NCBI GenBank assembly: GCA_017511405.1
Contig: JAFWKB010000020.1
Location: 1 to 5,953, forward strand
Source of the DNA: Candidatus Saccharimonadota bacterium
GTDB lineage: Bacteria; Patescibacteriota; Saccharimonadia; Saccharimonadales; Saccharimonadaceae
DNA: 5,953 nucleotides
Direction of reading: 5' to 3'
Both the position numbers and the translations under genes were made by a program. Below the pieces are notes generated by a model. The model worked only from the letters and a program-made list of their open reading frames with translations. It searched no databases and was not told the DNA's origin. Positions 1 through 5,916 of this stretch are shown piece by piece (position 1 is the stretch's first letter; each line of letters begins with the position of its first letter).

Positions 1-2
1 CG

Positions 3-3000
3 AAAAGCGGCAACACTTATACTGGAGACGGTATTCATACCGAATTTAAATTTAGACGATTTTATAATATCGTAAGGTATAACGACGATACTAGCATAGA
101 TAAGGCTACGACAAGATACGGTATCGCGACCGGAAATTCATACCCGTCTTCTCTCAACAAAAGTTTTTCGCTATCGAAGGGGGAATCTGATTCCTATGAA
201 GGTACGGGAAGTTTTACTACAAGCGCCGGTGTTAATATAAGTGGAGATAAGGTCACTATTCCTTTTGGAAAAAGCGCTACAATCTGTTTTAATCTAGCAT
301 ACGACAATGAAATTACGTATAAGGATGGAGGAGTCGAATCACGTAAGCAAAGTAATCCCCCAAAGCGCGAATGCGTAACCTTCAACAATCCTAAAAAGAC
401 CTCCACCGCAACTTACTCCGGTGTCTCCTTTGCAGCCTTAAACCAAAAAACCGAAAATAATAAAAACTACCTTGATTTAAACAATAATAAGACCGTCGGA
501 GAAATCAGCCACTCCGTTCAAGATACGAACACTGGTGCCTGGAATGATAACGTCTATCCTTCCAACGATACCTATACCGCTCATTTTGTCCATAAAGTTT
601 CAAGACTAGGTCTCGCGGGCGACTATCTAAAATCTAACGACTCCACGACAACTCTCTATAAAATCCAACAACAGGTTAACGATGGTAAATGGACCGATCT
701 AACTTCCTTCGCTTCGGTTTCCTTTACTTCTGATACGAAAACCACGGTCTATAATGAGTCTTCTGTCGACGTTGCTAAGTTGAATTCGTCCAACAAGGGA
801 ACCGTCACGAAATACTGTCAAAAAATTGTTTATAAAAGCGTTGCCAACTACGCCCCTGACATCTCCGGAGTTTCTTACAACGGAAATGAAGAGTCTACCG
901 CCGCCTGCGTCACCGTTAAGAACCCTAATTTCCAATATTTATCGCGACCCCAATGGAATTCTAATGATGATAGCGAAATGGTTTCGAGACGTTCTGACCT
1001 CACCCATACCATAACCGTCAAAGGCAATACTCCAGAAATCGATACTGTTACCGGAGCAAAATGGTCCAATCGTGACGGCGGCGAATATTTAACCGAAGAA
1101 ATAACTGTCACAACCAAATTCTCCCATACCCTCAGCCGTACAGACAGTGGTATTGACTATAGTTGGAACAACAGTAAGACTTACGGTAGCTCCAATATCT
1201 TCACTGCAAGCGCCAGTCAAAAATATAAGCTTTTCCCGGAAACGGGCCGCATGAATGACGATACTTTTGCGGTTTCCTCTTGGTTTGGCGGACTTATCGG
1301 CTCCTCGAATTGTCTTGTCCCGACGCCCAACTCTGGAAAATGCTCGCTCGGAAATACAAACAATCTTTATGGTCTTACCTTCAAAAAAGGCGATCCGGCC
1401 TGGTCTTCTGCGAACGACCATGGCGGTTATACTCAAACGACGACCGACGAGATTCCTGCCGGAACCTCAAAAAACATCTGCCAGTCGACCTATAATCTCC
1501 CGAGCTCTTGGACTGTAAAATATGTTGATATCGGAAGAAAGAAAGTCTATTATAAAGACAATAATCCTACAAAAGGTATCGACACTACTCTTTCCGATTC
1601 TAGCTATAAATATAGCCACACCAAATTAAAGTCTTCCGCCCCTGAGGTTGCAGAAGATTCCTCTAATACCTCCGTACCTGGTTGCGCAAAGCTCTTCCGT
1701 GACTGGAACTATAAAATCACCAGCGCTAAACCTACACAGGAAATCAAAAATAATCTCACTGCCGGCCAATCTTCAGCTGTCTCCTTTACTCTCCCGGTTG
1801 TTCGCGACGATGGTTGGAATGACGACATTAATCGCAACTATATCACCGACCTTAACAGTAAAATCTCTACAGTCCTCTTTGTCGTTAATAATGATGTCTC
1901 CCCCGAAGAAGCCAATGCCATCGTCACTAGCGGTTCAACGACCGTCACCGACGCTTGCGTTTTCTATCGCGGCGTTACGTCTCTCGAAGATAATTACTGC
2001 GAAGTTGTCGCTACTAACGGAAAAACTGCCGATCATAACGGCACTGGAGTTTATAGCGCAGAGAACTATTCAACGACCTTTACAACGCCAACCTTCAAAA
2101 TTCCTATTATCTCCGTTGGCGCTAAGCTTTGCGTCTCTATTGCTATCGCCAATTACTCTAGTACCTCCGGAAGCGTAAACATGCTTTTGTCTCAACCGAC
2201 CTGTACGAGCGTTTCTAAAAATCCTTCCGTTCAAGTCTGGGGCGGCAGCGTTGGCTCTGGCGGCGGCATCTCCACCTCCATCACAGAAACCAATACCGGT
2301 GATAAAAACCAAATCTTCGGCTCCTGGACCGACTTATCTATAGTTGCTTATGGCTCGGTCAACAAGTTTTCTTCCGGAGATGCAATTGTTGCTAAAAGGG
2401 ATGTCGAGCATTTAGCTATTCCTTGCGACGTCTCTCCTTTAACGATTGCCAATAGCGATTGCACCTCCAACAAATCTAGCCTCGTTGGTAATTCTGGAAT
2501 TAACCTTGATTCGAACACCTTCGAACGTGTATATAGTCGTTTCTCTGAAGTTCCAAAGAACTATAAAAACGACTCAACGACTACCCTAGAAATAACTCAA
2601 GACTTTTTCCAAAACAACGGCTTTGGTCCGATCGACGATATCTATGGTAACGAAACCATCTTCATCTACAGTAAAGGCGACATTTTTATTAAAGATAACA
2701 TTAAACTTTCCGATGCAACTTATTCTACCTACCGCACTGCTCAAGTCATTATCATGTCTGATCGTAATATTAAAATCGCTGATAACGTCACCGAGGCTGA
2801 TGCTTGGATGATAGCTCGTGGAGAATTTAACAGCTGTGTTTCTGGCTCCGGAGAATCTATGCCTCTAACTGCCGATGCCTGTACCGAACCATTAAAAATT
2901 ACCGGCGCTGTCTCTGCGGAAAAAGCTGCCCTCCGCCGTACGAACGGTGCTGACCTAAAAACTGGCACTCTTGCTGATTCAGCAGAAATATTTAACTATG

Positions 3001-3092
3001 GAACTGGCATCTATCTTCTCGGCTCGAACCCGTCTGGCCGAAATGGAGAACCGAGAACGGTCTACTCTAAGAAACTTGCCCCGCGTTATTGA
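3..3092 (+). CDS. Large modular surface protein, 5'-truncated (C-terminal 1029 residues)
   Basis: The frame is open from the first full codon at position 3 to TGA at 3090-3092, so the N-terminus and any signal peptide lie outside the window. Residue n starts at position 3n. The chain is rich in Ser, Thr, Asn and Tyr with predicted beta structure. Residues 1-565 contain loosely repeated modules: an aromatic/His-x-x-Ser-Arg strand (H197-R201, H375-R379; a weaker version near H12), then a Cys pair (C95/C124, C272/C302, C493/C561). A degenerate module carries C652/C666 and C710/C734. Residues 742-790 contain VQVWGG and FGSW; residues 888-1029 contain KGDIFIKDNI, DAWMIA (933-938) and a terminal LAPRY. 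I recall this C-terminal pair from Saccharibacterial surface proteins. No LPxTG motif or C-terminal membrane helix is present. The role is inferred as cell-surface or adhesin-like; the exact function is unknown. The TTG at 780 (residue 260) is internal, not a start. Confidence 0.85.
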   Translation, partial: KSGNTYTGDGIHTEFKFRRFYNIVRYNDDTSIDKATTRYGIATGNSYPSSLNKSFSLSKGESDSYEGTGSFTTSAGVNISGDKVTIPFGKSATICFNLAYDNEITYKDGGVESRKQSNPPKRECVTFNNPKKTSTATYSGVSFAALNQKTENNKNYLDLNNNKTVGEISHSVQDTNTGAWNDNVYPSNDTYTAHFVHKVSRLGLAGDYLKSNDSTTTLYKIQQQVNDGKWTDLTSFASVSFTSDTKTTVYNESSVDVAKLNSSNKGTVTKYCQKIVYKSVANYAPDISGVSYNGNEESTAACVTVKNPNFQYLSRPQWNSNDDSEMVSRRSDLTHTITVKGNTPEIDTVTGAKWSNRDGGEYLTEEITVTTKFSHTLSRTDSGIDYSWNNSKTYGSSNIFTASASQKYKLFPETGRMNDDTFAVSSWFGGLIGSSNCLVPTPNSGKCSLGNTNNLYGLTFKKGDPAWSSANDHGGYTQTTTDEIPAGTSKNICQSTYNLPSSWTVKYVDIGRKKVYYKDNNPTKGIDTTLSDSSYKYSHTKLKSSAPEVAEDSSNTSVPGCAKLFRDWNYKITSAKPTQEIKNNLTAGQSSAVSFTLPVVRDDGWNDDINRNYITDLNSKISTVLFVVNNDVSPEEANAIVTSGSTTVTDACVFYRGVTSLEDNYCEVVATNGKTADHNGTGVYSAENYSTTFTTPTFKIPIISVGAKLCVSIAIANYSSTSGSVNMLLSQPTCTSVSKNPSVQVWGGSVGSGGGISTSITETNTGDKNQIFGSWTDLSIVAYGSVNKFSSGDAIVAKRDVEHLAIPCDVSPLTIANSDCTSNKSSLVGNSGINLDSNTFERVYSRFSEVPKNYKNDSTTTLEITQDFFQNNGFGPIDDIYGNETIFIYSKGDIFIKDNIKLSDATYSTYRTAQVIIMSDRNIKIADNVTEADAWMIARGEFNSCVSGSGESMPLTADACTEPLKITGAVSAEKAALRRTNGADLKTGTLADSAEIFNYGTGIYLLGSNPSGRNGEPRTVYSKKLAPRY

Positions 3093-3117
3093 CAGATTTT
3101 TGTGGATAAGTTATAAT
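3089..3117 (+). promoter_or_regulatory. Sigma70-type promoter for nusA, overlapping the upstream stop codon
   Basis: TTGACA at 3089-3094 and TATAAT at 3112-3117 match the consensus exactly with a 17-bp spacer. The -35 box contains the TGA stop (3090-3092) of the surface protein gene. Transcription would begin near 3124, giving a leader of about 70 nt before the nusA start codon at 3195. The start point is inferred from spacing only. Confidence 0.85.
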
Positions 3118-3131
3118 GTAATTATCCCTAT

Positions 3132-3165
3132 AGTCCGACCTGAAGAAGGCCGGAACTTTTAGTTT
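3132..3165 (+). terminator. Terminator-like hairpin in the nusA leader
   Basis: An imperfect stem is formed by 3132-3140 and 3148-3157. The pairs are AGT/ACT, CCG/CGG and CC/GG, with one bulged A (3154) and one A-C mismatch (3138/3150). The loop is TGAAGAA, and CTTTTAGTTT follows. It lies downstream of the predicted nusA start site and upstream of nusA. It could therefore end transcripts of the surface protein gene and also act on nusA transcripts as an attenuator. The stem is weaker than the other two hairpins in the window. Confidence 0.4.
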
Positions 3166-3194
3166 AAACCCCCAAATTACAAAGAAAGGAAAAC

Positions 3195-4298
3195 ATGGAA
3201 AATCTTGACCTTAAACAGATGTCCGCAATGGTCAAAGTCATCTCTGAAGAAAAAAATCTTCCCGAAGAGATTGTCCTCGACGTAATCCAGATGGCGATTG
3301 CTGCCGCCTGGAGAAAAGATAACGGCGACAAAGAGATGAACGTTCGCGCCGTCTTAAATCTTAATTCTGGAGAAGCAGAGGTTTTTGTTGAACGTACCGT
3401 AATCGAAGATGGCCTTGCCTACAATCCTTCAACGGAAATTCCCGAAAGTGAAGCTGGCGGTAAAAAAGTTGGCGAAGTCGTCGAAGAACGACATAAGGTC
3501 GAAACTTTCGGCCGCGTCGCCGCCCAAACCGCTAAACAAGTTGTTGTCCAACGTCTCCGTGAGGCCGAGCGTGATGCCGTCCTGGCTATGTTCGAAGATA
3601 AAATCGGCACAGTTATGACCGGTATGGTTAGCCGTGTAGAACGTAACGTTGTTCGCATTGACCTCGGCCGTGCAACCGGCATCATGCCTCGTTCCGAACA
3701 AATCGACGGCGAATACTATTCCGTTGGCTCCCGTATTAAAGTTTACCTAAAAGGTATCGAGCGTGACGACCGCGGTGCTCAACTCATCCTTTCTCGTGGC
3801 TGTGCCGAATTTATCGAATATCTCTTCCGTCAAGAAGTACCTGAAATCGAAAACGGTACCGTAGAAATCCGCGCTATCGCCCGCGAAGCTGGACGTCGCA
3901 CTAAAATCGCCGTCATGTCTACTATTCCTGGTGTCGACCCCGTTGGCACATTCGTCGGCGGCCGTGGCGTTCGCGTTCAGGCTGTCATGAACGAAATTGG
4001 CGATCGCGAAAAAATCGACATCATCACCTGGAGTGACAATGCTTCCGAATATATCCGCGAGGCTCTCTCTCCCGCCGAGGTTGTCAAGGTTGAGATTAAG
4101 GACAAGACCGCTAAGGTTTATGTAACCGAAGATCAACAATCCATCGCTATTGGTCGTCAAGGTCAAAATGTCCGCCTTGCCTCTAAACTTACTGGCTACG
4201 AACTCGACATCGAACTTGCAAAAGCTCCTGAAAAAAAGAAGAAAACTAATGTCGAAGATTCTCTTCTTTCCGCTATTGAAGAAACCGACGAAGAATAA
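3195..4298 (+). CDS. nusA: Transcription termination/antitermination factor NusA
   Basis: A 367-residue protein that binds RNA polymerase and nascent RNA and modulates pausing, intrinsic termination and antitermination. The N-terminal polymerase-binding domain spans about 1-125. An S1 domain spans about 138-202 (GTVMTGMVSRVERNVVRIDLG onward begins at 138). KH1 includes GVDPVGTFVGGRGVRV (246-261), and KH2 includes IAIGRQGQNVRLAS (317-330, GRQG loop at 320-323). The two KH motifs are near-diagnostic for NusA. A short charged tail (EKKKK, then an acidic end) follows; the C-terminal acidic repeats of E. coli NusA are absent, as in most phyla. ATG at 3195 is preceded by AAAGGA (3185-3190), 4 nt upstream. 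The gene has its own consensus promoter and a downstream hairpin, with no rimP or infB neighbour in the window. Arginine codons are 26 CGC/CGT of 28, consistent with high expression. Confidence 0.97.
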   Translation: MENLDLKQMSAMVKVISEEKNLPEEIVLDVIQMAIAAAWRKDNGDKEMNVRAVLNLNSGEAEVFVERTVIEDGLAYNPSTEIPESEAGGKKVGEVVEERHKVETFGRVAAQTAKQVVVQRLREAERDAVLAMFEDKIGTVMTGMVSRVERNVVRIDLGRATGIMPRSEQIDGEYYSVGSRIKVYLKGIERDDRGAQLILSRGCAEFIEYLFRQEVPEIENGTVEIRAIAREAGRRTKIAVMSTIPGVDPVGTFVGGRGVRVQAVMNEIGDREKIDIITWSDNASEYIREALSPAEVVKVEIKDKTAKVYVTEDQQSIAIGRQGQNVRLASKLTGYELDIELAKAPEKKKKTNVEDSLLSAIEETDEE

Positions 4299-4303
4299 AT
4301 CCT

Positions 4304-4331
4304 AAAAAAATCCCCGCCTAAGTGCGGGGAT
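4304..4331. terminator. Shared intrinsic terminator between convergent genes
   Basis: A perfect 8-bp stem ATCCCCGC/GCGGGGAT (4310-4317 with 4324-4331) encloses a 6-nt loop. On the minus strand it is followed by a run of Ts (complement of A4304-A4309), making a strong terminator for the acidic protein gene. On the plus strand it begins 11 nt after the nusA stop but is followed only by ATTTGTTGG, so plus-strand termination should be weaker. The minus-strand gene's stop codon TAG (4320-4318) is in the loop. Confidence 0.85.
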
Positions 4332-4779
4332 ATTTGTTGGTCAAAGAATCGAGGAGCTGGTTTCCAACTCCGAGAAACTTCGTATAAGAAGTAATCATAT
4401 ACTCCGACAAACCTTTCAAATCTTCGTCCTGCGAATAATATATGCGAATTAACTTTTTCAGGCGTTCCAGAGAATCCAGCACGAGCGCCTCGTCCTCAAA
4501 TACAATTTCCTGAATAACGTCAATCATTTCGCTCTGCGGATTCAAAAGGGTGAATAATGCTTTTAGAGCTTCCGGGTCGTTTGCGACATATTCTTTATTA
4601 TCATCGTCTTTCAAAAATTCTTTAATCCACTCAATATGCTCGTCGGTCAGCGTTTCGACGATGTATTGCGCTTCCCAGTCATTAATCTCGCCGTCCGGAT
4701 ACTCATTTTCTAAAAACTGTTCGAACAACGGGATATCATTTTTGAGTTCCATTATTTTCAGCTCAAGTCTGTCGTACAT
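4318..4779 (-). CDS. Small acidic protein of unknown function
   Basis: A 153-residue protein starting at ATG 4779-4777 and ending at TAG 4320-4318. I do not recognise the family. By count it has 35 Asp/Glu against 15 Lys/Arg, so it is strongly acidic. It appears mostly helical (for example residues 1-25, 46-58, 84-112) with no membrane segment, signal peptide or cysteine, so it is probably a soluble cytoplasmic protein. An in-frame TTG nine codons upstream (4806-4804) is possible, but the intervening residues would be encoded by the Shine-Dalgarno sequence, so ATG is preferred. The gene has its own consensus promoter, a leader of about 80 nt, and ends inside a terminator hairpin. A strong promoter and a near-ideal ribosome site suggest it is really expressed. 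No function can be assigned. Confidence 0.8.
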   Translation of the reverse strand: MYDRLELKIMELKNDIPLFEQFLENEYPDGEINDWEAQYIVETLTDEHIEWIKEFLKDDDNKEYVANDPEALKALFTLLNPQSEMIDVIQEIVFEDEALVLDSLERLKKLIRIYYSQDEDLKGLSEYMITSYTKFLGVGNQLLDSLTNKYPRT

Positions 4780-4780
4780 T

Positions 4781-4794
4781 CTTCCTCCTCCTTT
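4781..4794 (-). promoter_or_regulatory. Strong Shine-Dalgarno site that fixes the start of the acidic protein
   Basis: Read on the minus strand the sequence is AAAGGAGGAGGAAG, ending two bases before ATG at 4779. It contains overlapping GGAGG cores at suitable spacing. It would otherwise encode Lys-Gly-Gly-Gly-Arg in the longer TTG-initiated frame, which argues for the downstream ATG. Confidence 0.85.
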
Positions 4795-4820
4795 GACTCT
4801 TCTCAAACTGATAAGCTACA

Positions 4821-4833
4821 AGTGTTAAACACT
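4821..4833. repeat. 13-bp palindrome in the leader of the acidic protein gene
   Basis: AGTGTT-A-AACACT is a perfect inverted repeat around one central base. It lies about 30-40 nt downstream of the predicted minus-strand start site (near 4861) and about 42 nt before the ATG. It could be an operator or a small RNA stem (AGTGT/ACACT with a 3-nt loop). No regulator is identifiable, and chance is possible in AT-rich DNA. Confidence 0.3.
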
Positions 4834-4867
4834 CAAAATACTTCCGCTTTTTCAAGCAGCTATCACC

Positions 4868-4896
4868 ATTATATCACAAAACCTAATATTTGTCAA
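4868..4896 (-). promoter_or_regulatory. Consensus sigma70-type promoter with extended -10 for the acidic protein gene
   Basis: On the minus strand, TTGACA (4896-4891) and TATAAT (4873-4868) are separated by exactly 17 bp. TG-A immediately precedes TATAAT, forming an extended -10. The predicted start is near 4861, giving a leader of about 80 nt. The -35 box directly follows the T-run of the upstream gene's terminator. Confidence 0.88.
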
Positions 4897-4924
4897 TAAA
4901 AAGGCCCATCAAACGCTGATGGGC
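4897..4924 (-). terminator. Intrinsic terminator of the metallo-hydrolase gene
   Basis: A perfect 8-bp stem GCCCATCA/TGATGGGC (4904-4911 with 4917-4924) has a 5-nt loop. On the minus strand it is followed by CTTTTTATT. It begins 7 nt after the TAA stop of the hydrolase gene, the expected layout for a rho-independent terminator. Confidence 0.9.
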
Positions 4925-4931
4925 TAATCTT

Positions 4932-5849
4932 TTAATTGAACTGTTCTTCTTGGGCAAGCATAATCCTATCTCTGAACTGCTCCGCGATTTCATTTTCTAT
5001 TCTTTCCTGAAGCAGCTTCTTCGCAAAACCTTTATTGTCGTCGAAATGCATTAAAATTACCTTCAGATTCGGCATCAGCCTAAGCATCCCCGTAATCGCA
5101 TCGACCGTTTTATAGTCCCAGTTAAGGTGTAATCCGGAGTGTCTGACGGAAATATCAAGATAGAGCTCCGCTTCTTTCTCCGATCCATAGTTATAGGCAA
5201 TCGAATCTAATTTCGTTATGAACGGCGAGATAAAAAGCGTATCTCCAGAATAGACTACGGATTTACCGTTTATCTCGAGCCAAAATCCATAAGCTCCACG
5301 GAGTTTTTCTGAATGTCTCGTAGAAATGATTTCCTTGAGACAGTCAATTTTCCTGAATTTGAGCCTCTTCGGCAAATAAGTGCTGCTCGTCGTGCATCCA
5401 TTGCTTCCAAAGCAATAATCATCCGAGTCGCCCACGCTGTCTAAGCCGTAAAGCCGATAAACTGGCATACCTTTTTCGACTTTACTCCCAAACGGCGGAC
5501 TCTCTCTCCCGCCCATAGCATCAAACATTCTGGTAGCCTCAAGCGCGATGTTTTTATGCAATACAACCTCTAATATAACAGACCGATTTACGGATTTTAC
5601 CGCGTAAGCGAGGCTAACTACTCCGGAGGCATGATCCGGATGTAAATGCGTAATCAAAACAATCACCCTTTTGAGATTCCACCCAAGCAACTTCCTTGCT
5701 TTCTCGATATTCAACATGGAGATATCGATAAAAACTAAAGTCTCCGGGTCAGGCTTAAAGTAGGCGTTCGTATGAGAATCGCTGTGTCCTGAAGAAACTC
5801 CCAAGAATTTCAGTTCCAAGTTTTCAAAATTTCTTATCCTATCCGACAT
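4932..5849 (-). CDS. Metallo-beta-lactamase (MBL) fold metallo-hydrolase
   Basis: A 305-residue protein starting at ATG 5849-5847 and ending at TAA 4934-4932. The MBL signature HLHPDH is at residues 68-73 (H68, H70, D72, H73), preceded by a hydrophobic beta strand (RVIVLIT). Other likely metal ligands are H179 or a nearby residue, D203 in SGDT (201-204), and H268 in MHFDD (267-271). Together these indicate a two-metal hydrolase active site, probably cytoplasmic because there is no signal peptide. The substrate is unknown: MBL-fold enzymes include RNase Z, phosphodiesterases and thioester hydrolases. The region around 112-172, with C146, C152 and C170, is probably a family-specific insert. It lacks the usual RNase Z extension of the HxHxDH motif (Gly-Leu-Pro-Gly), so tRNA processing is not favoured. 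Arginine codons are 14 AGA/AGG of 17, the opposite of nusA. An in-frame TTG at 5888-5886 overlaps the -10 box and is not a credible start. Confidence 0.9.
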   Translation of the reverse strand: MSDRIRNFENLELKFLGVSSGHSDSHTNAYFKPDPETLVFIDISMLNIEKARKLLGWNLKRVIVLITHLHPDHASGVVSLAYAVKSVNRSVILEVVLHKNIALEATRMFDAMGGRESPPFGSKVEKGMPVYRLYGLDSVGDSDDYCFGSNGCTTSSTYLPKRLKFRKIDCLKEIISTRHSEKLRGAYGFWLEINGKSVVYSGDTLFISPFITKLDSIAYNYGSEKEAELYLDISVRHSGLHLNWDYKTVDAITGMLRLMPNLKVILMHFDDNKGFAKKLLQERIENEIAEQFRDRIMLAQEEQFN

Positions 5850-5853
5850 CTTT

Positions 5854-5863
5854 TCACCCCCTT
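5854..5863 (-). promoter_or_regulatory. Shine-Dalgarno site of the metallo-hydrolase gene
   Basis: On the minus strand the sequence is AAGGGGGTGA, one base different from the full anti-SD complement AAGGAGGTGA. It lies 4 nt before ATG at 5849. This fixes the start of the 305-residue form over the longer TTG-initiated frame. Confidence 0.85.
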
Positions 5864-5887
5864 CAAGAGTACATAAGATACAATACA

Positions 5888-5916
5888 ATTATAACATAAA
5901 AATAATAGAAAAACAA
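5888..5916 (-). promoter_or_regulatory. Extended -10 promoter for the metallo-hydrolase gene
   Basis: On the minus strand, TATAAT (5893-5888) is preceded by TG-T, an extended -10. A partial -35, TTGTTT (5916-5911), matching the first three consensus bases, lies 17 bp upstream. Predicted transcription starts near 5881, about 32 nt before the ATG. The remaining bases to 5953 are AT-rich and show no gene I can support. Confidence 0.7.

Noticed and set aside
780..782. TTG as the start of a 770-residue protein
   Set aside because: The same frame is open without a stop back to position 3 and contains a matching Cys-pair module, so the TTG is internal. No ribosome site precedes it.
3090..3092. TGA read as glycine, as in some CPR lineages
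   Set aside because: The protein ends at a sensible LAPRY tail, and none of the frames here requires in-frame TGA to be read through.
3747..4166. 139-residue minus-strand frame within nusA
   Set aside because: It is a shadow of the nusA coding frame; it has no recognisable domain or promoter, while nusA is certain on the other strand.
4780..4806. Longer N-terminus (MRRVKGGGR) for the acidic protein
   Set aside because: It would start at TTG, and its codons are the Shine-Dalgarno sequence of the downstream ATG.
5850..5888. Longer N-terminus (MYCILCTLEGGEK) for the metallo-hydrolase
   Set aside because: It would begin at a TTG upstream of the predicted transcription start and overlapping the -10 box; the ATG at 5849 has a near-perfect ribosome site.
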